In this document: in pieces, positions 38,141 through 49,327 of the stretch
Layout of the letters: each line of letters begins with the position of its first letter
Numbering within the stretch: position 1 is the stretch's first letter
Origin: Enhydrobacter aerosaccus
GTDB taxonomy: Bacteria > Pseudomonadota > Alphaproteobacteria > Reyranellales > Reyranellaceae
Assembly: GCF_900167455.1 (NCBI RefSeq)
Contig: NZ_FUWJ01000001.1
Span: 248,001-312,000 of the forward strand
Direction: 5' to 3'
DNA: 64,000 nucleotides
Position numbers and translations under genes: made by a program
Notes under the pieces: generated by a model
Told to the model about the DNA's origin: nothing
The model's database searches: none
What the model saw: only the letters and a program-made list of their open reading frames with translations

Positions 38141-39577
38141 TCAATCCGCCGTCGCCGCTTCGGGGGACAAAACCCAGGTGTCCTTGGTGCCGCCGCCCTG
38201 GCTCGAATTCACCACCAGCGAGCCTTCCTTGAGGGCAACGCGGGTGAGGCCGCCCGGCACGATGGTGATCTTGCGGCCGGAGAGGACGAAGGGGCGGAGA
38301 TCGACATGGCGCGGCGCGACTCCCTGGGCGACGAAGGTCGGGCAGGTCGACAGCGCCAGCGTCGGCTGCGCGATGTAGTTGTCGGGCCGCGCCTTCACCA
38401 GCTGGGCGAAGTCCTCGATCTCCTTCCGGCTCGAGGTGGGACCGACCAGCATGCCCTTGCCGCCGGAGCCGTGCACTTCCTTGACCACCAGTTCGGGCAT
38501 GTGCTCGAGGATGTATTTCAGATCGTCCGCGCGATCGCCGCGATAGGTCGGCACGTTCTGCAGGATCGGTTCCTCGCCGAGATAGAATCGGACCATCTCG
38601 GGCACGTAGGTATAGGTCGACTTGTCGTCGGCCACGCCATTGCCGAGCGCGTTCACGATGTTGACCCGGCCTGCCCGCAACGCGCCCAGCAATCCGGCCA
38701 CGCCGAGATAGGAGTCCGGCCGCATGGCCAGCGGATCGAGGAAGGCGTCGTCGACTCGCCGATAGATGACATCGACCCGCTGCGGGCCGCGCGGCGTGCG
38801 CATGTAGACGCGGCCCTCGTCGACGAACAGGTCGGAACCCTTGGCGAGTTCGATGCCCATTTCGTCGGCCAGAAACGCATGCTCGAAGTAGGCGCTGTTG
38901 TAGTGGCCGGGCGTCAGCAGCACGACGTTGGGTTCGGCGTCGTCGCTGAACGAGACCGAGCGCAGGGTCGACAGCAGCTCCTCTGTATAATCGGCAACCG
39001 GCAGGACGCGCATCGCCGAGAACAGCTCGGGCGCCAGCCGCATCATCACTTCGCGATTCTCGAGCACGTAGGATACGCCCGACGGCGTGCGGACATTGTC
39101 CTCGAGGACGTAGAAGTCCTTCTCTCCCACGCGCACCAGGTCGATGCCCGCGATATGGGCATGCACCCCGCCCGGCAGCTTGAGGCCCTGTGCCATGGAG
39201 ACGAATTCGGCATTCATCAGAATCTGCGCCTCGGGGATGACACCGGCGCGACAGATCTCGCGTTCATTGTAGGCATCGGCGAGGAAGGCGTTGAGTGCCC
39301 GCACGCGCTGCACCAGCCCCTTGTGCAGGTATTGCCATTCGTCCCAGGCGATGACGCGAGGAATGATGTCGAACGGTATGGTGGTTTCCGCGCCGTCGAC
39401 GGCGCCGTATGCGCCGAAGGTGATGCCGTGGCGGCGATAGAACAAATCGACTTCGGCGCGCGTCGCCGCCAGTCGTTCCGCCGAGGTCGCCTCCAGCCAG
39501 CGTGCCACGCCTTCATAGGGAGGCCGCACCGCACCTTCCGCCCCCGAGCGCATTTCGTCGAATGTCTTAACCGCCAT
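38141..39577 (-). CDS. Circularly permuted type 2 ATP-grasp protein
   Basis: A 478-residue protein with the circularly permuted ATP-grasp motifs: GAYGAVDGAETTIPFDIIPR, FYVLEDNVRTPSGVSYVLENR, VVLLTPGHYNSAYFEH, VNALGNGVADDK and VVKEVHGSGGKGMLVG (ATP-binding loop). It probably forms amide bonds, for instance on a peptide carrier. It is the first gene of the three-gene operon. In many proteobacteria the same set also has the proteasome-like peptidase Anbu; none is seen here. Confidence 0.93.
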   Translation of the reverse strand: MAVKTFDEMRSGAEGAVRPPYEGVARWLEATSAERLAATRAEVDLFYRRHGITFGAYGAVDGAETTIPFDIIPRVIAWDEWQYLHKGLVQRVRALNAFLADAYNEREICRAGVIPEAQILMNAEFVSMAQGLKLPGGVHAHIAGIDLVRVGEKDFYVLEDNVRTPSGVSYVLENREVMMRLAPELFSAMRVLPVADYTEELLSTLRSVSFSDDAEPNVVLLTPGHYNSAYFEHAFLADEMGIELAKGSDLFVDEGRVYMRTPRGPQRVDVIYRRVDDAFLDPLAMRPDSYLGVAGLLGALRAGRVNIVNALGNGVADDKSTYTYVPEMVRFYLGEEPILQNVPTYRGDRADDLKYILEHMPELVVKEVHGSGGKGMLVGPTSSRKEIEDFAQLVKARPDNYIAQPTLALSTCPTFVAQGVAPRHVDLRPFVLSGRKITIVPGGLTRVALKEGSLVVNSSQGGGTKDTWVLSPEAATAD

Positions 39578-39666
39578 CCGGCATTCCGCCCCCTGTCGAA
39601 TCCAATTATAAGCAATCGTCGGGCCAACAAGAAAGCGGCCGTCATCAGCCGCATCGGAGGAACGCC

Positions 39667-40656
39667 ATGAAACAAGTGCTCATCGAGCGCTATGGCACAC
39701 CGTGGGACGTGACACATTGCGCCGAACTGCCTGATGTCGGGGCACCTTCGGCGGATGAAGTGGTGTTCGACGTGCTCGCCTTTCCCATCAATCCCGCCGA
39801 CATGGGGTTCTGCAAGGGAAGCTATCGGCTGAAGCCGCCATTGCCGGCGACGCCAGGCGCCGAATGCGTCGGCCGAGTGACGGCGGTGGGCGCAGCCGTG
39901 AAGCACGTCAAGCCGGGCGACCTTGTCATCAATCTGCAGCGTGAGAACTGGACGCAGCGGCGCAAGGTGAAAGGCGATGACGCGATTCCCTTGCCGGCCG
40001 GTATCGATCTCAAGCAGGCGGCCATGGTGCGCATCAATCCGCCAACGGCGGCGCTCATGCTGTCGGATTTCGTCGACCTCAAGGGCGGCGAGTGGGTGAT
40101 CCAGAACGTTGCCAACTCGGCCGTCGGCCGGCTCGCCATCGTGCTGGCGCATCAACGCGGTCTGCGCACGGTCAATATCGTGCGCCGGGCCGAGCTTGCC
40201 GACGAACTGAAGCAGCTGGGAGCCGATCTGGTGCTGGTCGATGGCGATGATCTCGCCGAACGCGTGGCCCGTGAGACCGGCGGCGCGGCGATCAGGCTCG
40301 GTCTCGAGGCGATCGGTGGCACGGCGACCGGCCGGCTGGCCGCCTGTCTCGCAAGCGACGGCACGTTGGTCCATTACGGATCGATGAGCGGGCAGAACCC
40401 CGATGTCGACCGCTCCAACTTCATCTATCGCGGCATCAAGCTGACCGGCTTCATGCTCGGCCGCTTCCTGGCGCGGCGCAAACCGGAGAAGATCCGCGAG
40501 ATCTATGCCGACCTGGCGGGCCAGGTGATGGAGGGCAAGCTCTTCGCGCCGGTCGACACCATCTATCCGATCGACGATATCAAGGAAGCGCTGAGGCACG
40601 CCGACAAAGGCGGCCGCAACGGCAAGATTCTCGTGACCCCGAATGGGACAATCTGA
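39667..40656 (+). CDS. Zinc-independent MDR family 2-enoyl thioester reductase-like protein
   Basis: A 329-residue medium-chain dehydrogenase. The layout matches mitochondrial/bacterial trans-2-enoyl-CoA/ACP reductases (MECR/Etr1): INPADMGFCKGSYRLKPPLPATPGAECVG, then the NADPH-binding segment WVIQNVANSAVGRLAIVLAHQRGLRTVNIVR (positions ~136-166) and GSMSGQNPDVDRSNFIYRGI. The zinc-binding Cys residues of alcohol dehydrogenases are absent. It is followed by an NTF2-like gene 22 nt later. Confidence 0.85.
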   Translation: MKQVLIERYGTPWDVTHCAELPDVGAPSADEVVFDVLAFPINPADMGFCKGSYRLKPPLPATPGAECVGRVTAVGAAVKHVKPGDLVINLQRENWTQRRKVKGDDAIPLPAGIDLKQAAMVRINPPTAALMLSDFVDLKGGEWVIQNVANSAVGRLAIVLAHQRGLRTVNIVRRAELADELKQLGADLVLVDGDDLAERVARETGGAAIRLGLEAIGGTATGRLAACLASDGTLVHYGSMSGQNPDVDRSNFIYRGIKLTGFMLGRFLARRKPEKIREIYADLAGQVMEGKLFAPVDTIYPIDDIKEALRHADKGGRNGKILVTPNGTI

Positions 40657-40678
40657 GCATCAACCGAGGAGGAGAGTG

Positions 40679-41056
40679 ATGAGTTCCGACGTGGCGGAAG
40701 TGGAAAAGGTGCTGCACACCTATTTCGACGGGCTGTACGAAGGCGATACCAGGAAGCTTGGCGAGGCTTTTCATCCGGCCTCGCATCTCTACAGCGTCGG
40801 CAGTGACGGCAAGGCCGCGGATCTGCCGCGCGCGGACTGGTTGAAGTGGGTCGAAAGCCGGGAGTCCGGCAAGGCCAAGGGAAGCGAACGTCGCGATCGC
40901 ATCGTGTCGATCGACTTCTCGGGGCCGGCGACGGCCTTTGCCAAGGTCGAGTGCCAGCTGCCGCCGCGCTACTTCACCGATTATCTGACGCTTCTCAAGA
41001 TCGATGGCCGCTGGCAGGTGATCGCCAAGGCCTTCCATACGGTGACGAAGGAATAG
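40679..41056 (+). CDS. NTF2-like (putative lumazine-binding) protein
   Basis: A 125-residue single-domain protein with the cone-shaped NTF2 pattern: helices VAEVEKVLHTYFDGLYEGDTRKL, the LYSVGSDGKAADLPRADWLKWV segment and closing strands TDYLTLLKIDGRWQVIAKAFH. This variant is common in alphaproteobacteria and has no assigned reaction. GAGGAGGA before 40679 fixes the start. It is probably co-transcribed with the enoyl reductase-like gene. Confidence 0.8.
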   Translation: MSSDVAEVEKVLHTYFDGLYEGDTRKLGEAFHPASHLYSVGSDGKAADLPRADWLKWVESRESGKAKGSERRDRIVSIDFSGPATAFAKVECQLPPRYFTDYLTLLKIDGRWQVIAKAFHTVTKE

Positions 41057-41102
41057 CGAAAGGGATTGGGCCGCGGTTCGACGCCGCGGCCCATCGAGCG
41101 AC

Positions 41103-41645
41103 CTAGGGATTGGGATCCGACGCCAGCCGGACCTTGATCATCTTGTCGGGCGACGACACGGCGCCCGAGCCCGGCGCGCCCTTCTTGATCTTGTCGACGA
41201 ACTCCATGCCGGAGACGACGCGGCCCCAGACCGTGTACTGGCCGTCGAGGAAGTTCGAATCCTTGAGGACGATGAAGAACTGGCTACGGGCGCTGTCGGG
41301 ATCGTTGGTGCGGGCCATCGACACGGCGCCGCGGGTATGCGGCTCCTTGTTGAACTCGGCCGGCAGCTTTTCACCCATGCCGCCCGAGCCGGTGCCGGTC
41401 GGATCACCGGTCTGGGCCATGAAACCGTCGATCACGCGATGGAACACGATGCCGTCGTACTTGTGCTCGAGCGCCAGCTTCTTGATCTGGGCCACGTGCT
41501 TGGGCGCCAGGTCGGGGCGCATCTCGATCACGACGCGGCCGTCCTTGAGATCGATATAGAGCGTGTTTTCAGGGTCCATGGCGGAAGCTGCTCCTGCTGA
41601 GGCGAGGAAGAGGGCGATGAAGGCGGTAATCAGGGTCAGACGCAT
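41103..41645 (-). CDS. Periplasmic peptidyl-prolyl cis-trans isomerase (cyclophilin)
   Basis: A 180-residue protein with a signal peptide (LITAFIALFLASAGAASA). The cyclophilin domain has FHRVIDGFMAQTGDPTGTGSGG (active-site Arg), FNKEPHTRGAVSMARTNDPDSARSQFFI and the substrate-binding LDGQYTVWGRV. It catalyses proline isomerisation during folding in the periplasm. It is convergent with the NTF2-like gene, with 46 nt between. Confidence 0.94.
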   Translation of the reverse strand: MRLTLITAFIALFLASAGAASAMDPENTLYIDLKDGRVVIEMRPDLAPKHVAQIKKLALEHKYDGIVFHRVIDGFMAQTGDPTGTGSGGMGEKLPAEFNKEPHTRGAVSMARTNDPDSARSQFFIVLKDSNFLDGQYTVWGRVVSGMEFVDKIKKGAPGSGAVSSPDKMIKVRLASDPNP

Positions 41646-41881
41646 GACGCACCCTTCCGGCGGTTGAGACCGCCCCCGATGGACGGCGGCGCGACCATAC
41701 CGACGGACCGTCGAAAGACAAGCACCTGCTCGGCGGCAATCGCAGGGCATCCGACTGTGCAACGTTTGGCGTGGCGAAACGCGCGCGATGGTGGCAAAAC
41801 CGTCATCGTGATCGGGTTGGGAGCCGGCAGCGATGTCGGTGCTGGTCGCGTCGTGTGGGAACGGCTTCAGCGGATTGACAG

Positions 41882-43594
41882 ATGCCCGCCTCGAGCGGTG
41901 GGGACGGCTATCGCGACGATGGCCGGTCCCCCATAAGGACTTTGCGCGAACGAGCGGATGCCGTGGGCAACGGCGGCCGTATCGAACCGCGTCCGCTGTC
42001 CGAGATCCTGCCCAACCCGGTGGAAGCCGGGCGCAGTCGCGACATGCAGGCGACCTGGCAGGCCTTCTGCCTGGAGCGCTACGACATGGTACGCGGTGTG
42101 CTCGATAGCCGCCGCTCCCCGCCCGAGATCGCCTATCAGCTCGGCGAGCTGATCCACACTTATTTTCGTCCCCGCGGTCTGACGCTGACCAGCCAGGAGC
42201 TGCGGCGCCTGGTGGCGGAACTGCTCGATCCGAGCCGCCGCGGCAGCGGTGCGCAGAGCGGGCAAACGCCTATTGCGTCGAGGCCGGAAGAGAAGGCCGA
42301 CGGTCCCAGCGAGGCGGCGAACCAACCGAAGAAGGAGATCGACGCACCTCCGTCCGGTCTGGTGAGTTTTCGCGATGTGCCCGAGACAAGGCAGGGGACG
42401 TGGACCGGCGACGAGGATCGCGTCTCGCCACGGGTGATAGCGGAGGCGGCCTTCGAGCCGCCCGCGTCGCCACTCGTCAGTATCGGTGTTGCGCCGGAGC
42501 TCGGCTTCGACCGGCTGCTGGCTCGGACGCTCGAGCTCGCCCGGACTCGCCTCGGTGGTGGCGGCAAGGCGACGGAGCGCGAGGAGGCCGTGCGTGCCAT
42601 CGATGCGGCCATGGACGAGGCGGCGCGCACGGAACAGGCGGCGATGCCGTCGGCCGAGACCCGGAGGAGGGTCCTGCTGGTGGCCCTCAGCGAGATCTGT
42701 GGCCTTGGCCTGATCGATCGGCTGTGGTCCGACCGCAGTGTGCGGGCCGTGTTCGTCAACGGACCCAAGTCGGTGTTCGTCGAGCGCCAGGACGGTCTGG
42801 CGCCGGCGTCGGAGGTATTCCGCGATCAGGACCATCTGGCCCGACTGGTGGCCCGTCTGGCCGAGCCGCCGGCCAGTGGGATCGCGCAGTTTCAGCTCCG
42901 GGACGGCAGCAGCGGCACCATCGTCTTCCCACCGGCCGCGCCGGACGGGCCGGTTCTCGTCCTGCGTCGGGCCGAGCCCGGCAGCGCCACGGTGAGCCGG
43001 CTGATCGCAGCAGACGTGCTCGATGCCCAAGTGGCCGCCCTGCTGCGCATTGCGATGCGCGCGGGCCTCAAGATTTTGATCCAGGGCGAGGCCGGGACCG
43101 GCAAGACGTCGCTGCTGGCCGCCCTCGGGCGCGATCTCGATTCGACCAGGCGGCTCGTGACCATCGCACCGCACCGCGCCTTTCGCTGGAACGCGGCGGC
43201 GAAGGTCGAACTGGTCGCCTCGCGCCAGACGAGCTACGGCGCGCTGCTGGCGGCGGCGATGACCTTGCGGCCCCAGATGCTGCTGCTCGATTCGGTGTCG
43301 CGGGCTGAGGTGGAGACAGTGTGCGGACTCGTTGCACGGGCAGCGCATGGTCTGCTTGTCGCTTGCGAAGCCTCTGTTCCGACTGCCGAATTGTCGAGCG
43401 TTGTGGATGTCCGCGTGCGCTTAGGACGCGGTCGCGACGGCGTGTTCCGTGTCCTCGCTGTCGAAGATGCAGCGGGCGCCGCGGTTTTTGTCCACGAAGA
43501 CGGGCATTTCCATTGTCGAACGCGCGATCCGGCATTCGGTGGTAAACTGCGTGCCGCCGGATTCGATAAGGAAGTCACGGCGCTGCTCGGATAG
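41882..43594 (+). CDS. Divergent CpaF-like secretion ATPase, isolated from any pilus locus
   Basis: A 570-residue frame. The N-terminal helices (MVRGVLDSRRSPPEIAYQL, LTSQELRRLVAELLDP) and ICGLGLIDRLWSDRSVRAVFVNGPKSVFVERQDG match the CpaF/VirB11 front domain. Walker A is GEAGTGKTS near residue 402. Walker B, MLLLDSV, lacks the usual acidic partner (CpaF: IIVGEVRG). The linker at 125-215 is long and Pro/Glu-rich. The start is uncertain. Cytochrome oxidase genes follow after 144 nt, and no tad/cpa genes are in the window. It may be a non-canonical or regulatory ATPase. Confidence 0.72.
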   Translation: MPASSGGDGYRDDGRSPIRTLRERADAVGNGGRIEPRPLSEILPNPVEAGRSRDMQATWQAFCLERYDMVRGVLDSRRSPPEIAYQLGELIHTYFRPRGLTLTSQELRRLVAELLDPSRRGSGAQSGQTPIASRPEEKADGPSEAANQPKKEIDAPPSGLVSFRDVPETRQGTWTGDEDRVSPRVIAEAAFEPPASPLVSIGVAPELGFDRLLARTLELARTRLGGGGKATEREEAVRAIDAAMDEAARTEQAAMPSAETRRRVLLVALSEICGLGLIDRLWSDRSVRAVFVNGPKSVFVERQDGLAPASEVFRDQDHLARLVARLAEPPASGIAQFQLRDGSSGTIVFPPAAPDGPVLVLRRAEPGSATVSRLIAADVLDAQVAALLRIAMRAGLKILIQGEAGTGKTSLLAALGRDLDSTRRLVTIAPHRAFRWNAAAKVELVASRQTSYGALLAAAMTLRPQMLLLDSVSRAEVETVCGLVARAAHGLLVACEASVPTAELSSVVDVRVRLGRGRDGVFRVLAVEDAAGAAVFVHEDGHFHCRTRDPAFGGKLRAAGFDKEVTALLG

Positions 43595-43738
43595 GACTGC
43601 GACTGGCCGCCACATACCGGCCACAGTCGAAAACACATTACGAGTCATTCGCATATCTGGTACTAACCGCTTTGAATTGCGGGGGATTTTGTGGGCCGGA
43701 AACCCCGAAAGAGGAAGGCCTGCTGAAGGGACGGTTGC

Positions 43739-46254
<2,516 letters not shown>

Positions 46255-46310
46255 GGACGAGGGGCGGAGGCGCTGCAACTCGATGAGGACAGCGCCTCTG
46301 CCGTGAAATC

Positions 46311-47246
46311 ATGAGCGACACGGCACAAGGCTTCCTGACAGTCACGGGCGAGACGGCGGCGCCGACTCGGGTGCGCGACTATGTCGAGCTCCTGAAGCCG
46401 CGCGTGATGTCCCTGGTCGTGTTCACCGGCCTGATCGGCATCATGATCGCCCCGGTGCATATCCATCCGTTCACCGCGGCGTTGGCGGTGCTGTCGATCG
46501 CGCTGGGCTCGGGCGCGGCCGGTGCCATCAACATGTGGTACGAACGGGATCTCGACGCTCGCATGGCGCGGACGCGCAACCGGCCGCTGCCGACGGGCCG
46601 AGTCGCGCCTGATGACGCGCTCGGACTCGGCGTGCTGCTGTCGATCTTCTCCCTGCTGCTGATGTCGCTGGCCACCAACTTCGTGGCGGCGGGGCTGCTG
46701 GCGGCGGCCATCCTGTTCTATGTCTTCATCTACACGATCTGGCTGAAGCGTCGGACGCCGCAGAACATCGTGATCGGCGGCGCTGCCGGCGCGTTCCCGC
46801 CGATGATCGGCTGGGCTGCGGCCACGGGCGATGTCTCGGCGGTCGGCATTGCGTTGTTCCTGCTGATCTTCCTGTGGACGCCGCCGCATTTCTGGGCGCT
46901 GTCGCTCTATCGCAGCGAAGACTATCGCCGCGCCGGTGTGCCGATGTTGCCGGTGGTGGCCGGCGCACGCGAAACCAAGCGGCAGATGCTGATCTACACG
47001 GCCCTGTTGCTGCCGGTGGCCCTGGCGCCAGCGCTGTTGGGCGCGGTGGGCTGGCTTTACGGGGCGGTAGCCGCCGTGATGAGCGTTGCCTTCCTCGGCC
47101 ATGCCATTCGGGTCTGGCGCACGGCCGACGACGACTCGGCCCATCCGGCCGCGCGCCGCATGTTTCGCTTTTCCCTGCTCTATCTCGCTACCCTTTTCGC
47201 CGCCCTGCCGCTCGATCTGCTGGCGGGCTGGGTCCTGAACGGATGA
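46311..47246 (+). CDS. ctaB: Protohaem IX farnesyltransferase
   Basis: A 311-residue UbiA-family enzyme with about nine spans. The prenyl-diphosphate motifs are NMWYERDLDARMARTRNRPLP and the second Asp region YRSEDYRRAGVPMLPVV. It makes haem O from haem B, the precursor of the haem A used by the oxidase. It lies inside the oxidase operon and overlaps the next small gene by 4 nt. Confidence 0.97.
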   Translation: MSDTAQGFLTVTGETAAPTRVRDYVELLKPRVMSLVVFTGLIGIMIAPVHIHPFTAALAVLSIALGSGAAGAINMWYERDLDARMARTRNRPLPTGRVAPDDALGLGVLLSIFSLLLMSLATNFVAAGLLAAAILFYVFIYTIWLKRRTPQNIVIGGAAGAFPPMIGWAAATGDVSAVGIALFLLIFLWTPPHFWALSLYRSEDYRRAGVPMLPVVAGARETKRQMLIYTALLLPVALAPALLGAVGWLYGAVAAVMSVAFLGHAIRVWRTADDDSAHPAARRMFRFSLLYLATLFAALPLDLLAGWVLNG

Positions 47247-47398
47247 TTGCCGCCATGGCCGATGACGATCGTCGCCCTGGCGACAGCGACATGCATCGCC
47301 GCCAGCGCGGCAAGAACCTGTTCATGTTCACCGTACTGCTGGCCCTGGCCGCGGTGTTCTTCGTTCTGACCATGGTCCGGATGGGAGGCAAGCTGTGA
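47243..47398 (+). CDS. Small CoxF-like membrane protein of the oxidase operon
   Basis: A 51-residue protein with a hydrophilic start (ADDDRRPGDSDMHRRQRGKN) and a single membrane span (LFMFTVLLALAAVFFVLTMV). It overlaps ctaB by ATGA and ctaG by GTGA. A one-span protein at this exact place, often called CoxF, is common in alphaproteobacterial oxidase operons. Its role in assembly is not well defined. The internal ATG at 47255 is an alternative start. Confidence 0.85.
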   Translation: MIAAMADDDRRPGDSDMHRRQRGKNLFMFTVLLALAAVFFVLTMVRMGGKL

Positions 47399-48000
47399 GC
47401 GATTCCTCCGCGAAGAAGCCCATCGACCGCAACGCGCGACTGGCCTGGACGATGGTGGCCATCGTGGGCGGCATGCTGGGTATGGCCTATGCAGCGGTGC
47501 CGCTCTATCAGGCCTTCTGCAAGGCTACCGGCTTTGCCGGCACGCCGCTGGTGGCGCAGTCGGACGATCATCCGGTGATTGCCCGCACCATGACCGTGCG
47601 TTTCGATACCAACACCGATTCGAACATGCCGTGGCGGTTCGAGCCCGAGCAGCGCGAGGTGAAGGTGCATCTCGGCGAGCAGAAGCTCGTCTACTTCCGC
47701 GCCACCAACCTTTCGCAGCGGCCAATCGTGGGGACGGCGACCTACAACGTCACCCCGGAATCTTCGGCCAAGTGGTTCAATAAGATTCAATGCTTCTGCT
47801 TCACGGAGCAGTTGCTGCGGCCCGGCCAATCTGTCGACATGCCGGTTCTGTTTTTCATCGATCCGGACATGGATCAGGATCGACGTTACGATGACGTCCG
47901 CACCGTCACGCTCTCGTACACCTTCTACGAGTCGAAGACGGAGCGGGCGAAGGACTTGCTCGGCGGCCTGCCCGCCAAAGATACTGGAAAGGGTGGATGA
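47395..48000 (+). CDS. ctaG: Cytochrome c oxidase assembly protein CtaG (Cox11)
   Basis: A 201-residue protein with one N-terminal span (LAWTMVAIVGGMLGMAYAAV), the conserved VPLYQAFCKATGFAGT and the copper-binding FNKIQCFCFTEQLL (CFCF). It delivers copper to the CuB site of subunit I. It starts with GTG inside the overlap with the upstream gene and overlaps ctaE by ATGA. Confidence 0.97.
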   Translation: MSDSSAKKPIDRNARLAWTMVAIVGGMLGMAYAAVPLYQAFCKATGFAGTPLVAQSDDHPVIARTMTVRFDTNTDSNMPWRFEPEQREVKVHLGEQKLVYFRATNLSQRPIVGTATYNVTPESSAKWFNKIQCFCFTEQLLRPGQSVDMPVLFFIDPDMDQDRRYDDVRTVTLSYTFYESKTERAKDLLGGLPAKDTGKGG

Positions 48001-48875
48001 CTATGTCTGACGGCGCGCCTAAGCATCCCTATCATCTTGTCGATCCGAGCCCGTGGCCGGCGCTCGCGTCGCTGGGGGCGTTCCTGCTGGTGTTCGGCCT
48101 GACGCTGGGCATGCATCCCGAGATGCTCGGACCGCACGTCGAGAGCATCGTCAAGGCAGTGAACTGGTGGGTGGTCGCGCCGGGCCTGCTGCTGGTCCTG
48201 GCGGTCATGTACTGGTGGTGGAGCGACGTCATCGTCGAGTCGCGCAAGTTCCACACCGCCGTGGTCCAACTCGGCCTGCGCTACGGCATGATCCTGTTCA
48301 TCGCCTCGGAAGTGCTGTTCTTCGCCGCCTTCTTCTGGGCCTTCTTCGACTCGGCGCTGTATCCGAACTCGCCCGAGATGCCGATCCGTACCGAGGCCGA
48401 TGGCGGCGTGTGGCCGCCCAAGGGCATCTCGGTGATCGCGCCCTTCGATCTGCCGTTCATGAATACGCTGATCCTGCTGCTCTCGGGCACCACGGTGACC
48501 TGGGCGCATCATGCGATCCTGGAGGGAAACAAGCGCGATGCGGTGCGCGGCCTGCTGCTGACGGTCATCCTGGGCGCCTGCTTCACGGGCATCCAGGCCT
48601 TCGAGTACATGCACGCGCCGTTCCACTTCGGCGAGAACATCTATAGCTCGACCTTCTTCATGGCGACCGGCTTCCACGGGTTCCATGTGCTGGTGGGTAC
48701 CACCTTCCTTCTGGTGTGCCTCTTCCGCGCCATGGACAACCAGTTCACGCCGAAGCAGCATTTCGGGTTCGAGGCGGCCGCCTGGTATTGGCATTTCGTC
48801 GACGTCGTCTGGCTGTTCCTGTTCTTCTGCGTCTACTGGTGGGGTTCGGGGAAGGCGCCGATTGCGCTCCACTGA
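47997..48875 (+). CDS. ctaE: Cytochrome c oxidase subunit III
   Basis: A 292-residue protein with seven spans: HPYHLVDPSPWPALASLGAF at the start, FIASEVLFFAAFFWAFFDSA, GTTVTWAHHAILEGN, TGFHGFHVLVGTTFL and the ending AAWYWHFVDVVWLFLF. It stabilises the core and guides oxygen and proton uptake. It lies in the oxidase operon, overlapping ctaG. Confidence 0.97.
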   Translation: MTMSDGAPKHPYHLVDPSPWPALASLGAFLLVFGLTLGMHPEMLGPHVESIVKAVNWWVVAPGLLLVLAVMYWWWSDVIVESRKFHTAVVQLGLRYGMILFIASEVLFFAAFFWAFFDSALYPNSPEMPIRTEADGGVWPPKGISVIAPFDLPFMNTLILLLSGTTVTWAHHAILEGNKRDAVRGLLLTVILGACFTGIQAFEYMHAPFHFGENIYSSTFFMATGFHGFHVLVGTTFLLVCLFRAMDNQFTPKQHFGFEAAAWYWHFVDVVWLFLFFCVYWWGSGKAPIALH

Positions 48876-48950
48876 GACGCGCCAACCGTCTAAGATCAGA
48901 ATGGGCCGCCGGGAAGTTCCCCGGCGGTTCGTCGTTGGAGAGACCCCGTC

Positions 48951-49313
48951 ATGGCCGATTGGCCCCGTCCGTCCCTGGCTGAAGTCGTACTGCGAGGCAC
49001 CTGTCCGCGTTGCGGCCAGGGCAAGATCTTCCGCGGCCTTCTTGGCGTCGTCGATCACTGCCCGGTCTGCAGCCTGGATCTGCGCGGCAACGATGCCGGC
49101 GACGGCCCGGCAGTGTTCGTGATCCTGGGACTGGGCGCCATCATCATGCTGCTGGTCTTCTGGGTCGAGTTCCGCTTCGAGCCGCCCTGGTGGCTCCACG
49201 TCCTGCTGTGGGTGCCGATCACCTTCGGCCTGGCGGTCTGGATGCTGCGGCTGCTCAAGACCTGGCTGATCGCGCAACAGTACGAACACCGGTCGACCGC
49301 GCTCGACGAATAA
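48951..49313 (+). CDS. DUF983 family protein
   Basis: A 120-residue protein. The N-terminal zinc-ribbon-like GTCPRCGQGKIF ... CPVCSLDL is followed by two membrane spans (FVILGLGAIIMLLVFWVEF and LLWVPITFGLAVWMLRLL). DUF983 proteins are a regular part of alphaproteobacterial oxidase operons between subunit III and SURF1; the function is unproven. It is separated from surf1 by 14 nt. Confidence 0.93.
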   Translation: MADWPRPSLAEVVLRGTCPRCGQGKIFRGLLGVVDHCPVCSLDLRGNDAGDGPAVFVILGLGAIIMLLVFWVEFRFEPPWWLHVLLWVPITFGLAVWMLRLLKTWLIAQQYEHRSTALDE

Positions 49314-49327
49314 CCAACAGGTAGGAC

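Noticed and set aside
36287..39670. A 1127-codon plus-strand frame across the ATP-grasp operon
   Set aside because: It is antisense to three well-recognised genes, with shadow-type composition and no domain.
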